The notes below the pieces were generated by a model. The model ran no database searches and was not told where the DNA came from. It saw nothing but the letters and a program-made list of their open reading frames with translations. From contig NZ_QNUF01000007.1 of the NCBI RefSeq assembly GCF_003385455.1, positions 124,001 through 188,000 on the forward strand: a stretch of DNA of 64,000 bases, in the 5' to 3' direction. This document shows, piece after piece, positions 39,690 to 48,861 of this stretch; positions within the stretch are counted from its first letter, which is position 1, and each line of letters opens with the position of its first letter. Source of the stretch: Chryseobacterium rhizosphaerae (GTDB taxonomy: Bacteria; Bacteroidota; Bacteroidia; Flavobacteriales; Weeksellaceae). Position numbers and translations under genes: made by a program.

Positions 39690-42620
39690 ATGAAAAAACA
39701 ATTAACACTGATTGGAATGCTCCTCATCACGGGTGTTTCTTTCGCACAGACAGATCGTCTTTGGTCTGAGGGTTCAAGAAAAAGCGCATCTGAAATCTTT
39801 GAAAACAAATCCAGCATCAACAACCCAAAGGTTTATAGCCTGGATATCAATGGATTAAAGAACGCTCTTGCAAAAGCCCCTAAAAGACTGGCTGCCGGCG
39901 AAAAATCAGAACTCATTATTTCTTTTCCGAATTCTGAAGGGAAAATGGAAAATTTTAAAGTGAGGGAAAATTCCAATTTTGCACCTGAGCTTGCTGCAAA
40001 ATATCCGGATATTAAGTCTTACGTAGGAGAAGGACTTGGTGACTCTACTTCAACAGTCTATTTCAGCATCTCTCCGCTCGGGTTATCTTCAATGGAAGTG
40101 TATGGTGATAAATCTGCTGTATTCATTGAGCCTTACTCTAAAGACCTTTCCACTTATGTTGTGTATAGAAAATCTGACAAAAAAGATGATCTTAGCAAGT
40201 TCGAATGTTCAGTCATAGATGTAGCACAAAAAGGCGCCGCCAATGCGGGTCTTGCGGCAAGACCTAATGCCGATGATGCTAAATTAAGAACATTCAGGCT
40301 GGCATTATCCTGTACAGGTGAATACACCACGTATTTCGGAGGAACAAAAGCTCAAGCTATAGCAGCCATGAACAACACAATGACCCGTGTAAATGGTGTC
40401 TTTGAAAAAGATTTCGCAGCAAGAATGGTTTTAATTGCCAATAACGATGCTGTAGTATATACCAATGCTTCTACCGATCCTTATTCTGCAGCCTCAGGAA
40501 TGAGCAGCTGGAATTCTCAATTACAAAGCACTCTGACCTCTGTAATTGGTGAAGCCAATTATGACATCGGACACTTATTCGGAGCTTCCGGAGGTGGAGG
40601 AAATGCAGGTTGTATCGGCTGTATCTGCGTTAACGGTTCCAAAGGAAGCGGTTATACTTCTCCGGCAGATGCTATTCCTTCAGGAGACAATTTTGACATT
40701 GATTATGTAGCTCATGAAATGGGTCATCAATTCGGTGGAAATCACACATTCTCCATGAGTAACGAAGGGACGGGAGCCAATATGGAACCCGGATCAGGAT
40801 CAACGATCATGGGATATGCAGGAATTACAAGCCAGGATATCCAGCCGCATTCCGATGCTTTCTTCCATGCCATAAGCATTCAGCAGATCACCAATAATAT
40901 TAAAGCTAAAACCTGCTCTGTAAACACAAGCACCGGAAACTCAATTCCTACTGCTAATGCAGGATTGGATTATACCATTCCAAAAGGAACTCCTTTTGTG
41001 CTTACAGGAACCAGTACTGATGCTGACGGAGATGCCTTAACATATATCTGGGAACAGATGGATAACGCTTCCTCTTCCCAAACCGGAGCAAGCTCTGCAG
41101 CCAGTGCTACAAAAGCATCAGGTCCTAACTTCAGATCATGGGCACCTACGACAGCACCTGTGAGATATTTCCCAAGAATGGCTTCTATCTTAACAGGAGC
41201 AACCACTACAGCAGGTTCAGAAATTACGGTTGAAGCCCTTTCTTCAGTAGCCAGAACATTAAACTTCAGATTTACAGCCCGTGACAACAGAGCCGGAGGT
41301 TCCGGAAACAATTCAGACGACGCTGTAATTACCGTTAACAGTACGGCTGGACCATTTGCAGTAACTTCACAAAACACAGCAACTACTTATACCGGTGGCA
41401 GCTCTCAGACCATAACATGGGATGTTGCAGGAACTACTGCAAACGGTGTCAATACCGCAAACGTAGATATCCTTTGGTCAACCGATAGCGGAAGTACCTG
41501 GACTACTCTATTGGCAGGAACTCCCAATGACGGCTCTCAAGCTGTAACAATTCCTAATGCATCTACCAGCACAGGCAGAATTATGGTAAAAGGTACTAAT
41601 CATATTTTCTTTGATGTAAATAATGCAAACATCACAGTAAATGCAGGTTCAGGAACTCCTGATACTGTAGCTCCTACTGCACCTACCCTTGCTGCTTCAG
41701 GAACGACTTCCACCACTACTAACCTTTCATGGTCCGGCGCTACAGATAACGTAGGCGTTACAGGCTATGATGTATATCAAGGTGCTTCATTGATCGGTTC
41801 TTCTGCTTCTACAACCTATACCGTAACAGGATTAACACCATCCACAACGTATTCTTTCTCTGTGAAAGCTAAAGATGCAGCAGGAAACGCTTCTGTTTCC
41901 AGCAATACGGTAAGCGTTACAACATTAGGAGGCGGAACGGTTACTTACTGCTCTTCTTCTGCATCTAATACGGCTGATGAAAGAATCGGAAATGTAAAAT
42001 TCGGAACGATTAACAATACTTCTACAGGAACTGCCGGTTATGAAAACTTCACTTCTGTTTCTACCAATGTTACAAGAGGAAGTGCTTATACTATTTCTGT
42101 GACTCCGGTTTGGACTTCTACAGTATACAGCGAAGCTTATGCAGTTTATATCGATTACAACGGAGACGGAGACTTTACAGACAGCGGAGAATTAGCATGG
42201 TCTAAAGCAGGTTCTACGACAACTCCTGTTACCGGATCTATTACTATTCCTGCAACAGCTACTCTAGGATCAACAAGAATGAGAGTAATGATGAAATACA
42301 GCTCTATTCCTACTTCATCTTGTGAAGCTTACACTTACGGGCAGGTTGAAGATTATACATTGAATATTGTTTCTTCCGGAAAAGGAGAACTATCCAATAC
42401 AAAAGATCTGATCACAGACATCAAGCTGTATCCTAACCCTGTAAGAGACATCCTATATGTTTCCAATACAGCATCTGAAGAGTATAAAATCTTTGATATG
42501 GGAGGAAAATTAGTTGATTCCGGAAAACTTCAAAGAGGTTCTGTAAATGTAGGTAACCTTATCAAAGGAGCTTACACCATCCAGGTTGGAGAATCATCAA
42601 AACGATTTATTAAAAATTAG
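39690..42620 (+). CDS. Secreted reprolysin-like metalloprotease with Fn3, GEVED and T9SS domains
   Basis: A 976-residue secreted zinc protease. The signal peptide (KKQLTLIGMLLITGVSFAQ) gives the start at 39690; the frame extends upstream without homology. A propeptide region is followed by a metzincin domain with HEMGHQFGGNH at about residues 342-352 and the Met-turn segment GSTIMGYAG. Then come a beta-sandwich region (PITANA-like SANAGLDYTIPKGTPF), a fibronectin type III domain (about 657-745), a GEVED domain (YIDYNGDGDF, GQVEDYTLNI) and a T9SS type A sorting domain. It is the larger of two tandem paralogues. Confidence 0.9.
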   Translation: MKKQLTLIGMLLITGVSFAQTDRLWSEGSRKSASEIFENKSSINNPKVYSLDINGLKNALAKAPKRLAAGEKSELIISFPNSEGKMENFKVRENSNFAPELAAKYPDIKSYVGEGLGDSTSTVYFSISPLGLSSMEVYGDKSAVFIEPYSKDLSTYVVYRKSDKKDDLSKFECSVIDVAQKGAANAGLAARPNADDAKLRTFRLALSCTGEYTTYFGGTKAQAIAAMNNTMTRVNGVFEKDFAARMVLIANNDAVVYTNASTDPYSAASGMSSWNSQLQSTLTSVIGEANYDIGHLFGASGGGGNAGCIGCICVNGSKGSGYTSPADAIPSGDNFDIDYVAHEMGHQFGGNHTFSMSNEGTGANMEPGSGSTIMGYAGITSQDIQPHSDAFFHAISIQQITNNIKAKTCSVNTSTGNSIPTANAGLDYTIPKGTPFVLTGTSTDADGDALTYIWEQMDNASSSQTGASSAASATKASGPNFRSWAPTTAPVRYFPRMASILTGATTTAGSEITVEALSSVARTLNFRFTARDNRAGGSGNNSDDAVITVNSTAGPFAVTSQNTATTYTGGSSQTITWDVAGTTANGVNTANVDILWSTDSGSTWTTLLAGTPNDGSQAVTIPNASTSTGRIMVKGTNHIFFDVNNANITVNAGSGTPDTVAPTAPTLAASGTTSTTTNLSWSGATDNVGVTGYDVYQGASLIGSSASTTYTVTGLTPSTTYSFSVKAKDAAGNASVSSNTVSVTTLGGGTVTYCSSSASNTADERIGNVKFGTINNTSTGTAGYENFTSVSTNVTRGSAYTISVTPVWTSTVYSEAYAVYIDYNGDGDFTDSGELAWSKAGSTTTPVTGSITIPATATLGSTRMRVMMKYSSIPTSSCEAYTYGQVEDYTLNIVSSGKGELSNTKDLITDIKLYPNPVRDILYVSNTASEEYKIFDMGGKLVDSGKLQRGSVNVGNLIKGAYTIQVGESSKRFIKN

Positions 42621-42645
42621 TAACTATTAAAATTAAATTAATGTG

Positions 42646-42673
42646 AAAAACTGTTCTGTATAGAACAGTTTTT
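42646..42673 (+). terminator. Terminator of metalloprotease gene 1
   Basis: AAAAACTGTTCT and AGAACAGTTTTT form a perfect 12-bp stem with a four-base loop and T run. Confidence 0.85.
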
Positions 42674-42817
42674 CTTTTTTATATCGTTTTATTTAATATT
42701 TTTCATTTAATCATAATTTCTATTATCAATAATTGAAACATTCTATAGTAATATTGAATTTTAAACAAGGCTTTTTTTATTAGATTTGGGATAGCATAAA
42801 TACAATTACACTTTTAT

Positions 42818-45061
42818 ATGAAAAAACAATTATTGATGATGGGAATGCTTGTACTATCAGGTCTTTCCTTCGCCCAGACAGATCGTCTATGGACTCAGGG
42901 GTCAGGAAAAACCTCTTCACCTGTTTTCGAAAACATGATGAATATAGAGGGTCCGAAAATTTACCAATTAAATATCAACGGCTTAAGAAATGTATTGCTA
43001 AACACTCCTAAAAGATTAGCAGCCGGTGAAAAATCTCAGATCATTATTTCTTTCCCGAATTCTGAGGGAAAGATGGAAAGATTTAAAGTAACAGAGAATT
43101 CAAACTTCGAACCTGAGCTAGCGGCAAAATACCCAGATATTAAGTCTTATATCGGAGAGGGAATAGAAAACCCCGCTTCAACGGTTTATTTTAGCATCTC
43201 TTCTTTAGGTCTTTCTTCTATGGAAATTTACGGAGATAAATCCGCCACTTTCATAGAGCCTTATACTAAAGATTTATCTTCCTATGTAATCTATAAGAAG
43301 TCTGACAGAAAAGACAACTTAAGTAAATTCGAATGTACTGTATTGGATGCAGCTCAGAAAGGTACTTCCACAAGTATTGCAGCCAGAAATGCTGATGATT
43401 CAACATTGAGAACATATAGACTGGCGTTATCCACTACAGGAGAATATACTTCTTATTTCGGAGGAACAAAAGCACAAGCCTTAGCAGCGATGAACAATAC
43501 CATGACCCGTGTAAATGGTGTTTTTGAAAATGAACTTGCAATAAGAATGGTTCTTATTGCCAATAATGATGCAATCATTTATACGAACGCATCTACCGAC
43601 CCCTACTCCCCTTCTTCGTCAATGAACAATTGGAACCTTCAGCTGATGAATACCCTAAACTCTACTATTGGTAATGCTAATTTTGATATTGGTCACCTTT
43701 TTGGCAGAGATGGTGGTGGTGGCAATGCAGGGTGTATAGGATGTATATGCAGTAATGATATGTCTACTTATGTTTACCAGGGCGTAACCTATCCTAATGC
43801 ATATAAAGGTAGTGGATATACCTCCCCGGGCAGCGGAATTCCTGCGGGAGATACTTTTGATATTGATTATGTAGCTCATGAAATGGGACATCAATTCGGG
43901 GGAAATCACACATGGTCCTTCACTACAGAGGGCGTAGATCTGAGATCGGTGGAACCAGGATCAGGATCTACCATTATGGGATATGCAGGAATCACCAATC
44001 AGGATGTCCAAAAGAATTCTGATGCTTTTTTCCATGCCGCAAGTATTGAGCAGATCACCAATAACATTAAGGTAAAAACCTGTTCTGTCAATACACCTAC
44101 AGGAAATTCAATTCCTACCGCCAGCGCAGGATTGGATTATACCATTCCTAAAAGCACACCGTTTATGCTGACCGGATCAGGAACTGATGCAAATGGAGAT
44201 TCCCTTACTTATATCTGGGAACAGATGGATAAGGGAACGTCTTCTCAAACAGGGGCTAATTCTGCAGCTACAGCGACCAAAACAGCAGGACCTACATTCA
44301 GATCCTGGACACCAACAACCTCACCAATAAGATATTTCCCTAGAATGTCTTCAATTTTAGCTGGAGCTACTACTACTGCAGGTTCTGAAATCAATGTAGA
44401 AGCTCTATCTTCTGTTGCACGAGCATTAAATTTTAGATTTACCGTTCGCGATAACAGAGCCGGAGGAGGTGGAAATAATTCAGATGATACAAAGATCACA
44501 GTAAATGCCACTGCAGGTCCTTTCAATATCACTTCACAAAACACTGCGGTTTCGTATGCCGGAGGAAGTGCACAAACCATTACCTGGAATGTGGCAGGCA
44601 CCACTGCTAATGGTGTAAATACTGCCAATGTAGATATTTTATGGTCTACCGATAGCGGAAACACCTGGACTCCCCTATTGGCAGGAACTCCTAATGACGG
44701 TTCGCAGGCTGTGACTATCCCTAATGCTTCTACTACTTCAGGAAGAATTATGGTAAAAGGAACCAATCATATTTTCTTTGATGTGAATAATGCTAATATT
44801 TCGGTAACTGCTACAGCTGCAAAATCTGTGACTGAAGCACCAAAAGAAACATCAGCGGATATAAAACTATATCCGAATCCGGTAAAAGATATTTTAACGA
44901 TTTCAAATACGAATACCGAAGAATATAAAATCTTTGATATGTCCGGAAAACTGATACATTCAGGAACACTTCAAAGAGGTACTGCCAATGTAAGCAACCT
45001 TATAAAAGGAGCCTACGTGATTCAAATAGGAGAAACAACAAAACGATTTATTAAGGATTAA
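42818..45061 (+). CDS. Secreted reprolysin-like metalloprotease with T9SS domain (paralogue)
   Basis: A 747-residue paralogue of the preceding protease. It has the signal peptide KKQLLMMGMLVLSGLSFAQ, the propeptide, the HEMGHQFGGNH zinc site at about residues 354-364 with GSTIMGYAG, and the same beta-sandwich, but goes straight from NHIFFDVNNANISV to a T9SS type A sorting domain; the fibronectin and GEVED domains of gene 1 are absent. It also has a short insert before the zinc site (STYVYQGVTYPNAYKG). Probably an extracellular protease; it is about 200 bp downstream with its own terminator. Confidence 0.9.
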   Translation: MKKQLLMMGMLVLSGLSFAQTDRLWTQGSGKTSSPVFENMMNIEGPKIYQLNINGLRNVLLNTPKRLAAGEKSQIIISFPNSEGKMERFKVTENSNFEPELAAKYPDIKSYIGEGIENPASTVYFSISSLGLSSMEIYGDKSATFIEPYTKDLSSYVIYKKSDRKDNLSKFECTVLDAAQKGTSTSIAARNADDSTLRTYRLALSTTGEYTSYFGGTKAQALAAMNNTMTRVNGVFENELAIRMVLIANNDAIIYTNASTDPYSPSSSMNNWNLQLMNTLNSTIGNANFDIGHLFGRDGGGGNAGCIGCICSNDMSTYVYQGVTYPNAYKGSGYTSPGSGIPAGDTFDIDYVAHEMGHQFGGNHTWSFTTEGVDLRSVEPGSGSTIMGYAGITNQDVQKNSDAFFHAASIEQITNNIKVKTCSVNTPTGNSIPTASAGLDYTIPKSTPFMLTGSGTDANGDSLTYIWEQMDKGTSSQTGANSAATATKTAGPTFRSWTPTTSPIRYFPRMSSILAGATTTAGSEINVEALSSVARALNFRFTVRDNRAGGGGNNSDDTKITVNATAGPFNITSQNTAVSYAGGSAQTITWNVAGTTANGVNTANVDILWSTDSGNTWTPLLAGTPNDGSQAVTIPNASTTSGRIMVKGTNHIFFDVNNANISVTATAAKSVTEAPKETSADIKLYPNPVKDILTISNTNTEEYKIFDMSGKLIHSGTLQRGTANVSNLIKGAYVIQIGETTKRFIKD

Positions 45062-45090
45062 TCACTTTAATTTTAAAATTAAACGATGGG

Positions 45091-45116
45091 AAGACTGCTC
45101 TTTACAGAGCAGTCTT
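45091..45116 (+). terminator. Terminator of metalloprotease gene 2
   Basis: AAGACTGCTCT and AGAGCAGTCTT form a perfect 11-bp stem followed by a T run. Confidence 0.85.
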
Positions 45117-45545
45117 TTTTATATTCAATTTCAAATACAGATCTCAAAATCTGTCATTTAAGTAAAATATTATTCAATAATATATTTATCAATGTATTTA
45201 ATTTACATATAATTAATTTTTATTAAATGAAATAAGCAATATTCAGGTTTTTTAATTTAAATTTATCACTCAATATTCTTTATTATTGTACCGTTTGCCC
45301 AACCCGTATTTGAGGGAGCCGGAAAATCGCTTCGCCGATTGCCCATATTGCTTCTTTTGATGCCTTTTCTTTGATGGGAACTTATTATCATGTCTTTAAA
45401 AGCCAGTCTCAACAGCCATTATTGTTCATGAAAACATTCTTAAAACGGATTCTACCAACACATTCAAGCAGGCATTTTTACCTAAGCAGCACAGTGCACA
45501 ATCCCGATAATACTTATAAAATTTTACATAATTAAAATTATTGAT
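45117..45545. other. Gene-free stretch with one unexplained open frame
   Basis: The first 170 bp are very AT-rich. From about 45290 the base composition rises and a plus-strand frame is open from 45314 to 45511 (ATG at 45374, MGTYYHVFKSQSQ...). I do not recognise it and it has no promoter-like element; it may be a gene remnant or a dispersed intergenic sequence. Confidence 0.3.
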
Positions 45546-46253
45546 ATGAAACATTTATTTAAGTACATCTTTCTTTTATCATTCACTTTTTTTTCAGTTG
45601 CCTGTAGTTCAGACAATGATGAAGAAATAGACACCAATCCCGTTAAAATTGTATTCTACAAAAATGCTGATGATTTTGCATTAACCTACGACGCTTCGGG
45701 AACCGTAAATCAAAACATGAGAAACCAGGCATTTGATCTGTACAAACAAGGAAAATGGACTGAACTTGAAGCTCTTTTTAAAGCCAACAATCTGAACGGA
45801 GGATGGCCGCCTGCTAATGGTGGTTATAATATTGTCGATGATGTTCCCATTGTCGCAGGACAAAAATTCGACCGATACAGCGGTGCTGTTGGAAATTATG
45901 ATGGAACGGGAATTCCTACTTTAGGAGGCAGTTTTACAAGTCCTATCATCAATGGATATGTATATACTTTTACCCAAAGAGCATTAAACCAACCAGAAAA
46001 CAAATATGATTTCTATTATGAAATAGATGTTTTGAATAATTTACTATCTTTCAAATCCCAAACAGCAGATATTATTCCCTGGTTTAATCAGGCTGGCAAT
46101 GGAAAACAAACCATGTGGAAAATTCCCATTGATATCGCCACAGGATATCCAAAAACATGGAATAAATTAGCTGAAGAGGGATATATAAAAGTAACTATTA
46201 AAAAAAGTCCAAGCGGGAAATACAATAACCTGGCGGGTACCGTTATCCAGTAA
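45546..46253 (+). CDS. Putative lipoprotein, unknown function
   Basis: A 235-residue exported protein with a lipoprotein signal: hydrophobic KYIFLLSFTFFSVAC with the lipobox SVAC and Ser-Ser-Asp-Asn-Asp after the cysteine, a polar linker that in Bacteroidota can favour surface exposure. The rest is beta-rich and aromatic, with KIVFYKNADDFALTYDASG, WTELEALFKANNLNGGWPP and a C-terminal basic KKSPSGKYNNLAG. I do not recognise the family. It is followed after 13 bp by another unknown gene on the same strand, so the two may be co-expressed. Confidence 0.72.
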   Translation: MKHLFKYIFLLSFTFFSVACSSDNDEEIDTNPVKIVFYKNADDFALTYDASGTVNQNMRNQAFDLYKQGKWTELEALFKANNLNGGWPPANGGYNIVDDVPIVAGQKFDRYSGAVGNYDGTGIPTLGGSFTSPIINGYVYTFTQRALNQPENKYDFYYEIDVLNNLLSFKSQTADIIPWFNQAGNGKQTMWKIPIDIATGYPKTWNKLAEEGYIKVTIKKSPSGKYNNLAGTVIQ

Positions 46254-46266
46254 TAAATAAATTCAG

Positions 46267-46686
46267 ATGTATTCAATATCAAAGAAAATAAGTATTGGTA
46301 AAAAAGCTCTTGTTCAAAAGGATTTTTTCACAAATAATGAAACAGTTCCATCTTCGGTTGTAAAATTCATATGCTGTGATTGCAACCATGAAAATACAGT
46401 GGAAATTATCCCTTACCAATCAGGATTTCCCATTCTTCAGATGTATCATGAAGAACCTGTATTATCCAGAAATGAATTATTAAAAAATGGAATAGTAAAG
46501 GAAACCGTACCCGGAATGCAACATTTCGGCCCTTTAACCGTCAACAATCTGCCAACCCTATATTTTGGAACCAGCTGCCGAACCTGCTATTCGAAATACC
46601 TCTGTGTATTTGGTTATGGTGAAAAACAGCCTGGATTAACAATTTTAGATATCTCAGGAATCTGGAAATATGAAGAGTTAAAATAA
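46267..46686 (+). CDS. Hypothetical protein with two Cys pairs
   Basis: A 139-residue soluble protein without a signal peptide. It has two cysteine clusters, FICCDCNHEN (about residues 36-42) and SCRTCYSKYLC (about 103-112), spaced like a zinc-binding site of two CxxC pairs, joined by a hydrophobic beta-rich segment. I do not recognise the family. It starts 13 bp after the lipoprotein gene and is followed by a terminator, so the two form a likely transcription unit. The cysteine pairs would favour a cytoplasmic protein. Confidence 0.6.
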   Translation: MYSISKKISIGKKALVQKDFFTNNETVPSSVVKFICCDCNHENTVEIIPYQSGFPILQMYHEEPVLSRNELLKNGIVKETVPGMQHFGPLTVNNLPTLYFGTSCRTCYSKYLCVFGYGEKQPGLTILDISGIWKYEELK

Positions 46687-46720
46687 TGTATCTGAATACA
46701 ACCAATGAATTTTCAGCTAT

Positions 46721-46745
46721 AATCCACAACTAAAAATTGTGGATT
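46721..46745 (+). terminator. Terminator after the two unknown genes
   Basis: AATCCACAA and TTGTGGATT pair, followed by a T run (TTTTTT). It lies 35 bp past the stop. Confidence 0.8.
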
Positions 46746-46921
46746 TTTTTATGGTTATTAGTCTGATGGCAGTCAGTTTAGTAAGATAAAATTTTCCGCA
46801 TATATCTTCAACCTGTAGAGAATGGAATACGGTTCTTCTTTCCCCTTCATTAACACATTTTACGCTGTACATTTTACAATTTCCAAATCGTTTTCTATCT
46901 TTGTCGTAAATAAAAAAATTC

Positions 46922-47389
46922 ATGGATAAAATTGATAGTCTGAACCAAGTAGCAGAATTCCATACTACTTTCAAAGCCCCTATTTTAGATACCCCACAAA
47001 TCCCTTCTCCGGAAAGATGCAACCTTAGAGTAGAACTTCTTCAGGAAGAATTAAATGAGCTGAAACAAGCAATTGCAGACAATGACCTTGTAGAAATTGC
47101 AGATGCACTTTGTGATCTTCAGTATGTTTTAAGTGGTGCCGTGCTTGAATTTGGACTTGGCAACAAATTTGTAGAGCTATTCAACGAAGTTCAGCGTTCC
47201 AATATGTCTAAAGCTTGCGATAATGAAGAACAGGCAAAGGAAACTGTTGAGTTTTATAAAGAAAAGGAAGTAGAATCTTTTTATGAAAAATCTGGAGAGA
47301 AATTCAATGTTTACAGACAGGCTGATCATAAAGTATTAAAAAACAAACACTACTCTCCTGCTGATTTAAAATCAATCATTGAGAAATAA
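46922..47389 (+). CDS. MazG-like nucleoside triphosphate pyrophosphohydrolase
   Basis: A 155-residue all-alpha NTP pyrophosphatase. The Mg-binding helix pairs read RVELLQEELNELKQAIADNDLVEIADALCDLQYVL, with the ExxE and ExxD motifs of MazG/PRA-PH-like proteins, and a C-terminal VNK-like segment (NEVQRSNMSKA). It would hydrolyse an NTP or dNTP to the monophosphate, perhaps for house-cleaning. It is the first gene of a tight four-gene unit with a thioredoxin-like protein, a DUF4230 protein and a small charged protein; three bases separate it from the next. Confidence 0.87.
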   Translation: MDKIDSLNQVAEFHTTFKAPILDTPQIPSPERCNLRVELLQEELNELKQAIADNDLVEIADALCDLQYVLSGAVLEFGLGNKFVELFNEVQRSNMSKACDNEEQAKETVEFYKEKEVESFYEKSGEKFNVYRQADHKVLKNKHYSPADLKSIIEK

Positions 47390-47392
47390 CAT

Positions 47393-47956
47393 ATGAAAAA
47401 ATTTATTACTAACATTGTTGCCTTTTCAAGCATCTTTCTAGCTGCCCAGCAATTCAACGCTCAAAAAGTAGTGGTCAACCGTGAGGTTGAAACTCAGAAT
47501 GACGGGAAAATGCTTTTGGGACATCAGCTGAAAGAACAATTCCTGAAAGCTCCTTATGCCGACTGGTATGTAAAGGAACATGATGAATATGCTCTTGATC
47601 CCAAAGCCATCAGTGAACTTAAAAAGGAAAGACTGGGTTCTTGTGACGTTATTGTTTTTATGGGAACATGGTGTGAAGACAGCCACAGAGACATCCCAAG
47701 ACTGATGAAAATATTGGAGGAAGTAAGTTTCCCGGACAGCAAGCTGACCATTATAGCGGTAAACCGTAAAAAAGAATCTCCTACAGGGGACGAAAGTCTT
47801 TACAATATCCAGAAAGTTCCTACGATCATCCTTAAGAAATATGGGAAAGAAATAGGAAGAATTGTAGAAATGCCTACTTCGGGATATATTGAAAGGGATT
47901 TAGCAGAGATTTTGAAAAAGAATGACACATCTGTAATCAAAGAAATTTTTAAATAG
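47393..47956 (+). CDS. Exported thioredoxin-like protein with single-cysteine active site
   Basis: A 187-residue protein with a signal peptide (residues 1-23, FNAQ) and a thioredoxin fold. The active site reads GTWCEDSHRDIP: the second cysteine of the usual CxxC is serine, and another cysteine lies 11 residues before it (GSCDVIVF). The cis-Pro loop is QKVPTIILKK. A monothiol or atypical disulfide-handling role in the periplasm is likely. It sits 3 bp after the MazG-like gene and 2 bp before the DUF4230 gene. Confidence 0.85.
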   Translation: MKKFITNIVAFSSIFLAAQQFNAQKVVVNREVETQNDGKMLLGHQLKEQFLKAPYADWYVKEHDEYALDPKAISELKKERLGSCDVIVFMGTWCEDSHRDIPRLMKILEEVSFPDSKLTIIAVNRKKESPTGDESLYNIQKVPTIILKKYGKEIGRIVEMPTSGYIERDLAEILKKNDTSVIKEIFK

Positions 47957-47958
47957 AT

Positions 47959-48564
47959 TTGAGAAATTATAAAACAATTTTATCATTTGTAGCAGGCGCA
48001 GGGGCTATGGTGCTTCTGTTTTTCGGGCTTAAGTCCTGTCTTAATCTTACTAATAAAACGGAGAAGTCGGATTATTATATCCTGACCAACCAGATTTCCA
48101 AGATGAATAAGATGGTGGTCATGGAACAGAACACTTCCAGTATGCAGAAGACCAAAATGGGTTATGAAGTATTCGGAAAAGAAGTTTCAAATAACAGCAT
48201 CATTACCTATACCAAAACCACGGCACAGGTTTCTTATGATCTTAATAAGATGAAGATTGAGGTAGATTCCATTAACAAAAAACTGGTAATCACCGAGCTT
48301 CCGGATGCAGACATAAGAATTACACCCAGCGTTGAAATCCAGTCTTTGGACGATTCCTTTTTTAATAGAATTACCGAAAAAGACATTAAAAATGTAACGG
48401 AGAAAGCTAAACAAACTGCGATGAAGTCTATTGATCAAAATCAATTGAGAAGTGAGGGACGCAAACAATTAATGGAAAATCTTAATAATGTTTTTGTTTT
48501 GGCAAAGGCTTTGAATTATACCATAGAAGATAAAACCGGAAAGATCGGTCTTCTAGGACTCTAA
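47959..48564 (+). CDS. DUF4230 family membrane-anchored protein
   Basis: A 201-residue protein of the DUF4230 family with one N-terminal membrane helix (about residues 6-26, LSFVAGAGAMVLLFFGLKSC). The rest is a periplasmic or cytoplasmic domain with EKSDYYILTNQISKMNKMVVMEQN and a C-terminal helix-rich part. The start is a TTG at 47959, two bases after the previous stop; the next in-frame ATG is 16 codons in, past the beginning of the helix. Its function is unknown; the context suggests a small redox- or stress-related unit. Confidence 0.83.
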   Translation: MRNYKTILSFVAGAGAMVLLFFGLKSCLNLTNKTEKSDYYILTNQISKMNKMVVMEQNTSSMQKTKMGYEVFGKEVSNNSIITYTKTTAQVSYDLNKMKIEVDSINKKLVITELPDADIRITPSVEIQSLDDSFFNRITEKDIKNVTEKAKQTAMKSIDQNQLRSEGRKQLMENLNNVFVLAKALNYTIEDKTGKIGLLGL

Positions 48565-48575
48565 AAATTCAAGCT

Positions 48576-48761
48576 ATGGATTCAAAAGGAAAAATCAATA
48601 AGAAAGAACCTGCCAATACTGCAGAAACCAAAAAGCAGAATGAGGATTTCCAAAACATTCCTGCTTCATCGAAAAAGAGCAATCCACCTGAGATTGATAA
48701 AGAGGATATTCAAAAATCATCTAAAGGTAAATCAGGAAAAACGGATAATACAAAAGAATAA
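48576..48761 (+). CDS. Small charged hypothetical protein
   Basis: A 61-residue, strongly hydrophilic, Lys/Glu/Ser-rich protein (DSKGKINKKEPANTAETKK at the start) with no hydrophobic segment, probably disordered. It lies 11 bp after the DUF4230 gene on the same strand and ends before a strong terminator. Real coding is supported by position and spacing rather than by homology. No family is recognised. Confidence 0.5.
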   Translation: MDSKGKINKKEPANTAETKKQNEDFQNIPASSKKSNPPEIDKEDIQKSSKGKSGKTDNTKE

Positions 48762-48794
48762 AGTACAATCATTTTATTTGTACGGAATACAATT

Positions 48795-48828
48795 GAAAGG
48801 TCCTGTCTCTAATGAGGCAGGACCTTTC
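48795..48828. terminator. Bidirectional terminator between the DUF4230 unit and leuB
   Basis: GAAAGGTCCTGTCTC and GAGGCAGGACCTTTC form a 15-bp stem with one wobble. T/A-rich flanks on both sides suit both convergent units. Confidence 0.85.
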
Positions 48829-48861
48829 TTCTAACTATCTAAATGAACTTTTTGTAACTAA

